Source: a virus. From it: a stretch of 64,000 nucleotides of DNA. A program made the position numbers and the translations under genes. Below the pieces are notes generated by a model. That model searched no databases and had not been told where the DNA came from. It worked only from the letters and a program-made list of their open reading frames with translations. Of this stretch, positions 17,119-25,109 are shown one piece after another. Where the stretch lies: the IMG/VR virus record IMGVR_UViG_3300030106_005057, positions 6,010-70,009 of that record; one strand, given 5' to 3'. The number at the start of each line of letters is the position of its first letter. Position 1 is the first letter of the stretch.

Positions 17119-18106
17119 AACTCTAACAGTAGCTCCTTATAAGATGTTTGGAGGTCAAGGAAATAAGGCTAGAGGAATAGTTAAATGTATCTCAGATCAC
17201 AAAGACATACAGAACTACAGCATACCTATTTTTTCTGAGAATGTCGAATTCGATCTAGAGCTGGACAAGGAGTCAGAGGATTATGACCTTTGCATTCAGA
17301 ATGTAGACTTTAAAAATTTTGTAAAGACTCCTTATGTTGATGTGGGTATATTTGAGCCGGCTTTCAAGAAGATTCGGTACATAGATAACTATGTTAGATT
17401 GCTAGACTATGCTATTGTTTTTGGAGAGAAGCAAAAGGAATGCTTGGGCAAAAAAGTCTCGGACAAGGTTCGTGTGGCAAGGCCGACGATCATGCCTATG
17501 GAAAGGCCTAGTAAACAGAAGACTGCCTTCAGCAAGTTCACTTTTTACACATCAACCTTCGAGGAATATACAAATCTGGACTTAGTCCTACTCAGCTACC
17601 TGACCTCTTTTAGTATAAACGATAAAGTCAATTTGACAATACTGTCTCCTGACCCTAATAGCATGGTAGAATATATCGCTTCGATTAAATCTGATATCGG
17701 GAGATTTGGCACAATTGACATGTACCCAGAAATAACACTTAGAGCGGAATGTAATTCTTTTTCTGAATTCCAGTGCTTAATTGATGCCTCTATGGGTTAT
17801 GATTTGTCAATAAACACCATGTTGTCAGTGGCATCTGGGAATCCCGTAATCGCTTCTAGCTCAAATGCTATATGTGAATGGGTCAACGATGGGATATACA
17901 AGTTTGAATCAAACGAAGGTTCGAGGAATAGTTTTTTGATCGGAGATGTTCCCATTAGTAGTTCTCTATCAGAAAAAATGCTCAGTGCATTTCACGATAG
18001 CAAAAAATTTCAAGAAATGCAAGCAGCTTTAATAGAGGACTCTTACAAGTCTTTTTACCCAGACAATGAACAGACAGTAGGAGAAATCTTATGTTCTCTG
18101 TTATAA
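17111..18106 (+). CDS. Glycosyltransferase-like protein
   Basis: About 331 residues from ATG 17111, which has AAAGGAG six bases upstream; the in-frame TTG six bases earlier is not needed. The pattern is GT-B-like: an N-terminal VAPYKMFGGQGNKARGI loop, a middle FTFYTSTFEEYTNLDLVLLSYL strand-helix typical of the start of the second Rossmann domain, and MGYDLSINTMLSVASGNPVIASSSNAICEW, the position where donor-binding acidic residues usually occur. The EX7E is not intact, so it may be divergent or inactive. It overlaps both neighbours (8 and 16 bases). Confidence 0.65.
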   Translation: MIRTLTVAPYKMFGGQGNKARGIVKCISDHKDIQNYSIPIFSENVEFDLELDKESEDYDLCIQNVDFKNFVKTPYVDVGIFEPAFKKIRYIDNYVRLLDYAIVFGEKQKECLGKKVSDKVRVARPTIMPMERPSKQKTAFSKFTFYTSTFEEYTNLDLVLLSYLTSFSINDKVNLTILSPDPNSMVEYIASIKSDIGRFGTIDMYPEITLRAECNSFSEFQCLIDASMGYDLSINTMLSVASGNPVIASSSNAICEWVNDGIYKFESNEGSRNSFLIGDVPISSSLSEKMLSAFHDSKKFQEMQAALIEDSYKSFYPDNEQTVGEILCSLL

Positions 18107-18957
18107 ACAGAATAAACAGACTAAATAAAACAAGCACTAAAAATATACTTGTGGTGCAAAGAACTAATGATCAATATACGCGGATTCTCTCTATGCTAGA
18201 GAATGTACAGCTATACTTGTACCATCCTTGGGGAATTGCTAATGAGATGACCCCAGCAAACGTAGTAACTATAACAAATACCACTGTTCCTGTAACTGGT
18301 TCATTCGACTTCATTATATGTATCGGTAGAGGACCTGAGCTAGATATAGCAACAACTCTAAGAGAAAGGTTTGGAATAGAACTTATAGTAGTTGAGAATG
18401 CTAGTGAACAGACATATTGCCATAGGCCTTTTGGTTTTGAAGTAGCAAAAAAAACTGAGTATAATGACTTTACGAGTGTAAGCGTCTCTAAACATTTAAA
18501 CAGGCCTGACTCTATCTTAATCCCTCACTGCGATTCTAACATATGCCAACAAGTGCTACAGAAACAAGATGTAGTGTGTCTATTTACTAACTGCCCTCCC
18601 CAAACAGTGAAGGGAGTTACTGCGGCAGCTCAGCATCAACTTCTACCATTTAGTTTAGAAAATTTAGCAGTGTCAAAAGTGTTTCTAGATACAGCTATAG
18701 GATACACAGAACATCTAATGCTTGCTCTAGCATATGGATGTATACCAGTAGTTCCTTATTGCGAAGAGATAGAGGGTATACTGAACGGCAAAGGGTATAT
18801 TTTTCATAAGTATGAAGAGGTATCAACATGTGTTGAAAAAGCATTAGCTGACAAGTCAGATTCACACAGTATCAAAGAGACGTTCTTCAACTGTTTAACA
18901 ACAAAACAAGATTTCATAAATAAGTGGAATCATATTCTTAGAGGTCAAAAACAATGA
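18091..18957 (+). CDS. Glycosyltransferase-like protein, divergent
   Basis: The 288-residue protein shows GT-B-like features. Its N-terminal part contains ENVQLYLYHPWGIAN and FDFIICIGRGPEL. The C-terminal part has IGYTEHLMLALAYGCIPVVPYCEEIEGIL, resembling the E..xxx.A...GxPVV segment of the donor domain. It is shorter than usual GT-B enzymes (300-400). It sits in a chain of overlapping genes with the two larger glycosyltransferases upstream, which supports a carbohydrate role. Catalytic activity cannot be confirmed. Confidence 0.55.
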   Translation: MFSVINRINRLNKTSTKNILVVQRTNDQYTRILSMLENVQLYLYHPWGIANEMTPANVVTITNTTVPVTGSFDFIICIGRGPELDIATTLRERFGIELIVVENASEQTYCHRPFGFEVAKKTEYNDFTSVSVSKHLNRPDSILIPHCDSNICQQVLQKQDVVCLFTNCPPQTVKGVTAAAQHQLLPFSLENLAVSKVFLDTAIGYTEHLMLALAYGCIPVVPYCEEIEGILNGKGYIFHKYEEVSTCVEKALADKSDSHSIKETFFNCLTTKQDFINKWNHILRGQKQ

Positions 18958-19370
18958 GACTATTTATATTCTGTAATGAAAACAGGCCGGCGATTCCGGG
19001 ATCTAAAGGGGATGTCAAAACTTTAAGTAGCACAGATATTTCTAGTGCTATAGATTACTACTATTCGAGAGTAGAAGCTTTTGGGTTCGTGGAATCTTCT
19101 GAGTCTGAAGATTGCATACAACAACTTTTATCTAAAGTTGGGGCAGGAGGAGTAGTGAAGTTACAGGGTGTAGATATATATCAAGCTGCGGAAGCGTTAT
19201 GCACGGGAGATTTGAATATATCCGACTTCTCTACACTTGTCCTGAAAGGTAAAAATAGACCAACTAGCCTACATTCGTTGATGGATGAAGTGAAGTCTTC
19301 GGGAGAATTCTCCATTGAGTATGCTGGCATATCAGGGCTACACTATATATTGGAAGCGAGGAGAAAATGA
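18954..19370 (+). CDS. Possible truncated methyltransferase-like protein
   Basis: This 138-residue protein resembles the C-terminal part of class I SAM methyltransferases: LLSKVGAGGVVKLQGVDIYQAA looks like the strand-4/5 region after a motif such as L.PGG.L.I, and the end (EFSIEYAGISGLHYILEARRK) like the final strands. The SAM-binding glycine loop (GxGxG) that should precede it is absent, so it is either a reduced relative or a structural homologue without SAM binding. It overlaps both neighbours by four bases within the glycosyltransferase run. Confidence 0.5.
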   Translation: MRLFIFCNENRPAIPGSKGDVKTLSSTDISSAIDYYYSRVEAFGFVESSESEDCIQQLLSKVGAGGVVKLQGVDIYQAAEALCTGDLNISDFSTLVLKGKNRPTSLHSLMDEVKSSGEFSIEYAGISGLHYILEARRK

Positions 19371-20176
19371 TAAACCAAATCCATACAAACTGTCGCGACT
19401 GCGCATTTGCTGAGTACGCAAAAGGATCTCAAGTAGGATGCTCTGCAGGATTGCTAGATAAATATAGATCGGCTGGAAAAGAAATTATAGAGGTTTACGA
19501 CGACAACAACAAAGAGTTCTATGTTGTAAATGACAAGATCTGCCACTTCCATAGAGATAACGAATGGGCTAAGAACTACCCAAAGTCTGAACTGTTCAAT
19601 ATAGTAAAAGCACAGATAAAGACACCTTACCACTGTATAATTGTACTTAAAGAGCATGACAAGTTAGATGATCTGGCAGAGATGATGGAAAATTTGGCCT
19701 CGCAGTTCAATCCTCCTAGCGTTGTTAGTGTTCTTAATATGAAAGTAGGTAAGAAGATATATAAGTTAAATATGGATATTGAGGCAATTGCAAAGAATTA
19801 TGAAGATAAGTTTGAATGGAGGATACAGAATATACTAAGATCTAATATCAGTATTAGGTCTGGAATAGACCACTGTGTTGATGGAACATACTTTAAGTAT
19901 AACTATCCTTACTATATCGTCTTTAGTTGTGGTTTCCAGATACCTCCTTCATTTAGTGAAGAATTGCACGACTCTACTATATATGATGGAGAGCAACCAA
20001 TATTTGCTCAGCATGTAGACGATGATCTAAATGGCATGCTAGTAAATAAACTTATGCATAGAAAGCACACTGGTAATGCTTTTGAAATTCCTGTAGAAGA
20101 AAAAATAAAGAGCTTTGAGTCGGATGCCGCAGATTACTTTTATAACATAAAAGACTTATGTCCGAGCATGGGTTAA
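19367..20176 (+). CDS. Cys-rich protein in glycosyltransferase cluster
   Basis: 269 residues. The first 60 contain a cysteine/histidine cluster (NCRDCAFAEY; VGCSAGLLDKY; KICHFHRDNEW) that should bind zinc or an iron-sulfur centre. The rest has an alpha/beta pattern starting YHCIIVLKEHDKLDDLAEMM, which resembles the opening of GT-A (family 2) glycosyltransferases, but no DxD is clear. It lies between the methyltransferase-like gene and the nucleotidyltransferase, so a role in the same glycan pathway is likely. I cannot assign the reaction. Confidence 0.5.
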   Translation: MINQIHTNCRDCAFAEYAKGSQVGCSAGLLDKYRSAGKEIIEVYDDNNKEFYVVNDKICHFHRDNEWAKNYPKSELFNIVKAQIKTPYHCIIVLKEHDKLDDLAEMMENLASQFNPPSVVSVLNMKVGKKIYKLNMDIEAIAKNYEDKFEWRIQNILRSNISIRSGIDHCVDGTYFKYNYPYYIVFSCGFQIPPSFSEELHDSTIYDGEQPIFAQHVDDDLNGMLVNKLMHRKHTGNAFEIPVEEKIKSFESDAADYFYNIKDLCPSMG

Positions 20177-20181
20177 CCTAG

Positions 20182-20883
20182 ATGGCAAAGCATAAAATAA
20201 AAGCTGAGTTAGAAGATAGCCTAACAGTAATAATACCTGCGGCAGGAGAAGGCAGGAGAATGAAAAGTTATGGACCTAAGCCTCTACTGGATATAAAAAA
20301 GGAAAGGATCTTAACTAGACAAGTAAGGCTTGTTAGAAAAGTCTTGGGAGATGTTAGGTTTATAATAATAGCAGGTTTTGAATGTGACAAGCTTATGGAC
20401 TTTTGTCCTGAAGACTTTATAAAGTTGGAGAATGAGAATTATTCAACAACCAATGTATCAAGAAGTCTATCTATTGCTCTTAGAAGCATAAAGTCTGAGC
20501 GTGTCTTAATTATATATGGAGATTTAGTGTTTAACGAGTATGCTCTCTCTAAAATGGATTACACTACATCCTGCACTTCTGCGAGTGTAGACTCAAACAG
20601 AGAAGAAGAAGTAGGTTGCATTAAGGACTCAAATAATAATATAACAAATATGATGTATGACTTAGACCATAAATGGAATCAAATTACCTACCTTCAAGGT
20701 AAAGAGTTAAGCTTATTTAAGAAGGTATGTCAAAATAGAAAGCATAATAAACTTTTCGGATTTGAAGTTATGAATAAAGTTATTGACTTGGGCGGCAAAA
20801 TCAAATGCATACAAGATAAAGATATAAAAGTTATAGATATAGATACATCTAAAGATTTAGTAAGAGCGATAGATATAAAATGA
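20182..20883 (+). CDS. Sugar/choline-type nucleotidyltransferase
   Basis: A 233-residue member of the NTP-transferase fold (LicC/RmlA relatives). The nucleotide-binding signature is VIIPAAGEGRRMKSYGPKPLLDI near residues 16-38. NYSTTNVSRSLSIAL matches the family's substrate loop, and VLIIYGDLVF holds the metal-binding Asp. The enzyme activates a phosphorylated sugar or small alcohol with NTP, giving a nucleotide-linked donor. It is the only visible donor-activating enzyme in the cluster and may feed the adjoining glycosyltransferases. The exact substrate cannot be read. It overlaps the next gene by an ATGA. Confidence 0.8.
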   Translation: MAKHKIKAELEDSLTVIIPAAGEGRRMKSYGPKPLLDIKKERILTRQVRLVRKVLGDVRFIIIAGFECDKLMDFCPEDFIKLENENYSTTNVSRSLSIALRSIKSERVLIIYGDLVFNEYALSKMDYTTSCTSASVDSNREEEVGCIKDSNNNITNMMYDLDHKWNQITYLQGKELSLFKKVCQNRKHNKLFGFEVMNKVIDLGGKIKCIQDKDIKVIDIDTSKDLVRAIDIK

Positions 20884-21734
20884 TAGTTATAGAACAAAAC
20901 CACAGAAATTCAGAGCCTATCGGAAGAGCTTTAAAGTACTCAAATATAGAGTGTATTGGTTGGAACAGCCATGCAGTGCCTTTATTCAAAATGGCTCATG
21001 AGGCGAAACCGAGGGTATTAGTATACAATAGTAACTCTAAGATTGATTCTATACAGACTTTGAGACATATGTGTCCAACAATTCAGGCTATTGTCTATAT
21101 GGGAGAAACCCCTAGTCAGGTTGACATTTCAATTAGTGATGTTATAATGTCTAGCATGGATTTTAAGATTGACAAATTATTAAGTATCCCTACCAACATC
21201 TATGACACTGTTGAATACTATAACGTTCCCGGAAAACAGGATAAAGATATGATTTGTGAAGCCGCCTGCTTTACAGACTTCTTTACTCAAGAAGGAGTTA
21301 ATAAGATTACAGGGCTGCTTTCCTATATGTGTTCGCAAGATGTAAGGTTCTTTGGATCACAGAAGCTTGAAACCCCCAACTACTTAGGCCAAGTTACACC
21401 AGAGGATAGAGGGAACATACTTAAATCCTGCCAAGTCTATATAGATCTGACTGGAAATATGTGGCCTTTGGCAGTAACTAAAAATTGTCCAGTTGTAGTT
21501 ATGTCAGAAAATCCTATAGGAGGAATCCCCATTTTTGATGATCCGAATTCTCTTGCTATAGCGATATCAGAAGCTAAGTCTACAAATGACTACTTAGATA
21601 ACTTCAATGAAATAATAAAGTCTTCTAGTGGGTTTGATGTTTGTTTTTCTCTGCTATCAAGGCTAGGGTCTGAGGTGGCTGCACAGTCAGTAATGGAATC
21701 AAAGTTAAAAATTCAAATGGAGGCCACAATATGA
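20880..21734 (+). CDS. Divergent GT-B-like protein
   Basis: The 284-residue protein has the general GT-B course: an N-terminal domain with AKPRVLVYNSNSKIDSIQTLR, and a C-terminal domain with VRFFGSQKLETPNYLGQVTPEDRGNILKSCQVYIDLTGNMWPLA. The latter is the typical order of surface-loop Gly, S-C-x-V and a conserved acidic turn, and is followed by NCPVVVMSENP. No clear EX7E is present. It is four-base coupled to the nucleotidyltransferase upstream and to the small gene downstream. Confidence 0.55.
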   Translation: MIVIEQNHRNSEPIGRALKYSNIECIGWNSHAVPLFKMAHEAKPRVLVYNSNSKIDSIQTLRHMCPTIQAIVYMGETPSQVDISISDVIMSSMDFKIDKLLSIPTNIYDTVEYYNVPGKQDKDMICEAACFTDFFTQEGVNKITGLLSYMCSQDVRFFGSQKLETPNYLGQVTPEDRGNILKSCQVYIDLTGNMWPLAVTKNCPVVVMSENPIGGIPIFDDPNSLAIAISEAKSTNDYLDNFNEIIKSSSGFDVCFSLLSRLGSEVAAQSVMESKLKIQMEATI

Positions 21735-22141
21735 TTGGCATTATATCTCAAAGTCTTGATGGTATAGATCTAGAAGAAGTAGCTAAGGCTAATGTTACTA
21801 TATTCTCCAACTGTAACTATAATAAGAAAACTCAACAGACTTCAATCTTCTCTTCTTATATGTCGTATCACTTTGAAGGGACTATACTGGCTTTGCACTT
21901 GCAAGAGGCTATAGGACTCCTAAAAAATAACACATGTGAAAAAAGAGTATATTGGGTAAAGTCAATCGAGTGGCATAGCTTTAATACTATCCCATACAGG
22001 GATTTACTAAATGTCTTCTGCAATGATGATATAAAAATAGTCGCAAATGACCAGACAATATTTTCTGTTATAAGTAAGTTTTTCAGAAAGCCTGATGGTA
22101 TGATGAATAGTCTAGATAAAAAATTGATAGAGGCGCTATAG
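21731..22141 (+). CDS. Uncharacterised protein at end of glycosyltransferase run
   Basis: 136 residues with no recognised family. Mixed alpha/beta content, starting IGIISQSLDGIDLEEV and including RVYWVKSIEWHSFNTIPYRDLL and IKIVANDQTIFSVI, which resemble the alternating strands of a small Rossmann domain. Translational coupling (ATGA) to the upstream GT-B-like gene suggests it works with it, perhaps as a missing partner domain. That is inference only. Confidence 0.5.
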   Translation: MIGIISQSLDGIDLEEVAKANVTIFSNCNYNKKTQQTSIFSSYMSYHFEGTILALHLQEAIGLLKNNTCEKRVYWVKSIEWHSFNTIPYRDLLNVFCNDDIKIVANDQTIFSVISKFFRKPDGMMNSLDKKLIEAL

Positions 22142-22142
22142 T

Positions 22143-22928
22143 ATGAAATATCATGATCTTAACGATAAGAAAAAAGCAAAGACAATTGAGTCTATGTACG
22201 TAAAGAACAATATGAGTTTCTCGGAAATAGCTAAGGAATTGGGTACTTATCCTAATAAGGTTAGGAGAGATGCAAAGAGGTTTGGAATTCCTATTCGGAG
22301 TAGAAGTCAGGCCGCAAAGCTAGCATTAAAAGAAGGCCGGTCAACCCACCCAACAGAGGGTAAGAAACATTCTGAGGATACCAAGTTAAAGATAAGTGAA
22401 AGCCAAGGAAAAGTATGGGACGCTCTGACTGAAGAAGAAAAAATCTCCAGATCTGAGATAGGCAAGAAGTCTTGGCATAGCAAAAGCGACTCAGAAAAAA
22501 GAGAAACTGTACAGAAAGGGAATATCGCTATTAGGGAGGCTTCAAGAATTGGCTCAAAACTAGAAAGATATCTTCTTGAGGAACTAACAAAGCTTGGATA
22601 CGAAGTTCAGTTTCATAAAGAACATATATTAAAAAACCAAAGACTTGAGATTGACCTTTATGTTAATGATGTCATGACTGCTATAGAAGTAGACGGCCCA
22701 TCACATTTCGAACCTGTTTGGGGAGAAGAAAATCTTGAAAGAAATAAGAGGTCAGATCGACAAAAAACGGGTCTAATTATATCACAGGGAATGATTCTAA
22801 TTAGAATAAAGCAAGACAAAAGGAGCTCTCAGAGATATTTCAGAAGTATCCTTGAGAACCTTGAAAAGGAATTGAGGAAGATAAAAACTAAATTTCCAAA
22901 GGAAGATCAGAGGTATATAGAAATATGA
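22143..22928 (+). CDS. Free-standing homing endonuclease (NUMOD3 + EDxHD/Vsr-like)
   Basis: The 261-residue protein has three parts. Residues 1-55 form a helix-turn-helix (MSFSEIAKELGTYPNKVRRDAKRFG). Residues 70-130 contain a NUMOD3 DNA-binding motif (GKKHSEDTKLKISESQGK). Residues 135-230 form a Vsr-like nuclease core (SKLERYLLEELTKLGY; RLEIDLYV; AIEVDGPSHF, with D171, E182, D184 and H188). This is the EDxHD homing endonuclease arrangement described for I-Bth0305I and for nucleases tied to fractured, split-intein genes. It starts after the glycosyltransferase run and overlaps the following gene by four bases, with no intron or intein around it. Confidence 0.85.
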   Translation: MKYHDLNDKKKAKTIESMYVKNNMSFSEIAKELGTYPNKVRRDAKRFGIPIRSRSQAAKLALKEGRSTHPTEGKKHSEDTKLKISESQGKVWDALTEEEKISRSEIGKKSWHSKSDSEKRETVQKGNIAIREASRIGSKLERYLLEELTKLGYEVQFHKEHILKNQRLEIDLYVNDVMTAIEVDGPSHFEPVWGEENLERNKRSDRQKTGLIISQGMILIRIKQDKRSSQRYFRSILENLEKELRKIKTKFPKEDQRYIEI

Positions 22929-23677
22929 CTAAAACAAAGAAAAAGCCTGAACCAAAAGATTTCGAAGAGATCGCAGAAGTTATCCAAGAAGAACTAATGG
23001 AGGAGAATGAGGACAAGACCTATACTCCTGCTGACCCTGAATGGAGTGAATATGTATTGGATCAAATGCATGACAGCGAGCTTAAGCAGGGAAACCCTAC
23101 CGTAGACGGACTAAGAAGGGTCACTGAACGAGTCTATGGGGAAATAGTAAGTTCGACAAGTGAAATATTTAACTACGATACTTCTAGAGGTATTTGCACG
23201 GTTAAACACACTTTAGCGATCCAAAAGTATGCTACCGATGTTATAATAACTGTAGATGGTTGTGTTGATGTTAAGTTTCAAAACATTCCACACCCTTTCA
23301 ACCAACACCTTGTTTCTACAGCAGATACCCGAGCTGAAGGCAAAGCCTTGCGAAGAGCTCTTAAATTAAGGGTCGTGACTGCTGAGGAAGTCCAGCAAAC
23401 ATCTGAAGATGATGTGCTAGCTGCTCAGGAGAATATAACTGACCAGCAAATACTGGCAATCAACCAAATGTGTAAACGACTGGATGTAAACTTGGTTGAG
23501 GGTGTGAAAAGTGTATGTCCTAACGCCGACTCAATCAGAGATTCTAGTAACCTCCAAGGCAGGATGCTGTTAAGTACTTTATCCGAGTACCAAAGAAGTC
23601 CAGCATCTATTCCTGAAAACTTGAAGGGTTACGATTCCGAATGGAGAGAAACATTTGATACCGGAGGTAAAAAGTAA
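22925..23677 (+). CDS. Possible single-strand annealing or DNA-binding protein
   Basis: 250 residues. The N-terminus is acidic. The core has a beta-rich segment (RGICTVKHTLAIQKYATDVIITVDGCVDVKF) followed by STADTRAEGKALRRALKLRVVTAEEV, which recalls the ASTRAxGRALR helix found in Rad52/ERF-like and related phage annealing proteins. The C-terminus has a helical DQQILAINQMCKRLDVNL tail, similar to the recurring C-terminal domain of such proteins. The zinc protein next door often accompanies this type of gene. Function is inferred from pattern only. Confidence 0.5.
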   Translation: MTKTKKKPEPKDFEEIAEVIQEELMEENEDKTYTPADPEWSEYVLDQMHDSELKQGNPTVDGLRRVTERVYGEIVSSTSEIFNYDTSRGICTVKHTLAIQKYATDVIITVDGCVDVKFQNIPHPFNQHLVSTADTRAEGKALRRALKLRVVTAEEVQQTSEDDVLAAQENITDQQILAINQMCKRLDVNLVEGVKSVCPNADSIRDSSNLQGRMLLSTLSEYQRSPASIPENLKGYDSEWRETFDTGGKK

Positions 23678-24063
23678 TGAAGGCTAATGTTAGAGCAACA
23701 CCCGACTTGACTTTTCAAGTTGATGCGGAAACTGAAGAAGAACTTTTTAAACAAGTTGCTAGAGTTCAAGAAGTTTTTCAGCATCAATCCTGTGGTAAAT
23801 GTGCTTCACCAAATGTGAAGTTTGTTTGCCGTCATGATAGCTCAGAGAATGACTGGCTTGAAGTAGTCTGCAAGGACTGTAGAGCAAAGGTTATATTCGG
23901 ACGCACGAAGAAGGGTGGTCAAATCTATCCAAAGATCAGATGGGATCAGCTTTCTGAGAAGCAGAAAGAGCAAAGAGCAAATGAAAAGGCTTATGCTGAT
24001 AAAAACCGAGGGTTCTTACCACAGAAAGGGTGGTTTGTATATAAGCCACCAGCTTCTAAGTGA
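23677..24063 (+). CDS. Zinc-ribbon protein, last gene of the + operon
   Basis: The 128-residue protein has a zinc ribbon in the middle (SCGKCASPNVKFVCRH; VVCKDCRAKVIFGRT). It is basic towards the C-terminus and ends in an aromatic tail (GWFVYKPPASK). The N-terminal LTFQVDAETEEELFKQVARVQEVF is a strand plus helix. It is likely a nucleic-acid-binding accessory to the gene just upstream, whose stop it meets one base away. A terminator follows 30 bases later. Confidence 0.65.
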   Translation: MKANVRATPDLTFQVDAETEEELFKQVARVQEVFQHQSCGKCASPNVKFVCRHDSSENDWLEVVCKDCRAKVIFGRTKKGGQIYPKIRWDQLSEKQKEQRANEKAYADKNRGFLPQKGWFVYKPPASK

Positions 24064-24090
24064 GATTCTAAGGCAGTTTTTTAAAACTGG

Positions 24091-24115
24091 AGGGGGTTTT
24101 ATACCCCCTTTTTTT
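24091..24115 (+). terminator. Intrinsic terminator at convergent operon junction
   Basis: AGGGGG (24091-24096) and CCCCCT (24104-24109) form a six-pair stem around a TTTTATA loop, followed by TTTTTTT. A second palindrome, CAGTTTT/AAAACTG, lies at 24074-24089. It ends the + strand operon and overlaps the 3' end of the converging - strand operon. The - strand U-tract is weak, so termination in that direction is less sure. Confidence 0.8.
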
Positions 24116-25109
24116 ATTGCCTTATAATCCCATGTCCTTCGGGCCTGATTCTTGAGGCGTCAACTATTGGGTGAGATAACAAATCCTCATTGTTGTGTAG
24201 TAGTTTTATGAAATCAGAGTATTTTTCATGATTGGTGTTGGCAAGACTCTTTTCATTGAAGGTAGCAACTCCTCCTCTTATGTCGGGCCAGTTCCTTAAC
24301 ATTGTAAGATTGACTCTTGTGGCGTTGTTCTCTATAGCTCTTTCAATAAACAGGGGTATGTCAGTAAAGTTATCTGACTCTACTACCATGTTTAATATGA
24401 ACTGCTTGCCTAGCTTTGATACGAACTTCATAGCTATGTCAAGATCTTCAAATCTGCCTCCAAGGCGGGTCTTCTCATAGATCTCTTTACTAGCAGCGTC
24501 TACACTCATTTTTATTCTACTAATATTGTCATGTATATGACTTATAGAATCCCAGTACTTAGGTATTAATAGGCCATTTGTAAAAATCTCAATCTCCAAA
24601 TCTTTGTATTTAGAAATCTCAAACGTCTGAAGTATCTTTCTCCAAGCAGGACTTGCTAAAGGATCTCCAGACCCTATAGCTGATATAAACTTAATGCTCT
24701 CATGGAAAGTATCTAGTACATTCTTAGTTTGTCTAAATATCTCATCTTGCCTTTTTTCTATTATGGGCTTTGACCTACAAGACCAGCAGTGCAGGTTGCA
24801 AGTCATATCATTTGCAAAGACAATACTCCTTGGACCACGATTCATAACTGGTTTCATATACTCTTCTATAGGTGGATCTTTCCTGTCTTTTAATAATGAC
24901 AATACGCATCCTTTACAGAGGCTGTCATCACTATTGATCCAAGCCTGCCTGAGTTTTTGAAATCTTTCGTGATTCCACACCTTCCAAAGATTTTCGTACT
25001 TACCTTCTACAGTTACTTCTCCGTGATCAGTAAACCAACTAGGACAGCATGTTATATAGCTAGCAGGATGCACATGAAGTGTATTGAAAGGGTTTGAGCA
25101 AAATTTCAT
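24114..25109 (-). CDS. Radical SAM protein with N-terminal twitch/SPASM-like cysteines
   Basis: The 331-residue protein has the radical SAM CX3CX2C motif in TCNLHCWSC (C104, C108, C111), which binds the SAM-cleaving 4Fe-4S cluster. SAIGSGDPLASPAWRKIL corresponds to the GGE and following strand, and IEIFTNGLLIPKYW is typical of the barrel. The N-terminus carries extra cysteines (FCSNPFNTLHVHP; ITCCPSW; LCKGCVLS), the pattern of twitch-domain radical SAM proteins, so an auxiliary cluster is likely. The substrate is unknown; its neighbours modify carbohydrates. It is the last gene of the - strand operon and overlaps the pyruvyltransferase gene by four bases. Confidence 0.87.
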   Translation of the reverse strand: MKFCSNPFNTLHVHPASYITCCPSWFTDHGEVTVEGKYENLWKVWNHERFQKLRQAWINSDDSLCKGCVLSLLKDRKDPPIEEYMKPVMNRGPRSIVFANDMTCNLHCWSCRSKPIIEKRQDEIFRQTKNVLDTFHESIKFISAIGSGDPLASPAWRKILQTFEISKYKDLEIEIFTNGLLIPKYWDSISHIHDNISRIKMSVDAASKEIYEKTRLGGRFEDLDIAMKFVSKLGKQFILNMVVESDNFTDIPLFIERAIENNATRVNLTMLRNWPDIRGGVATFNEKSLANTNHEKYSDFIKLLHNNEDLLSHPIVDASRIRPEGHGIIRQ

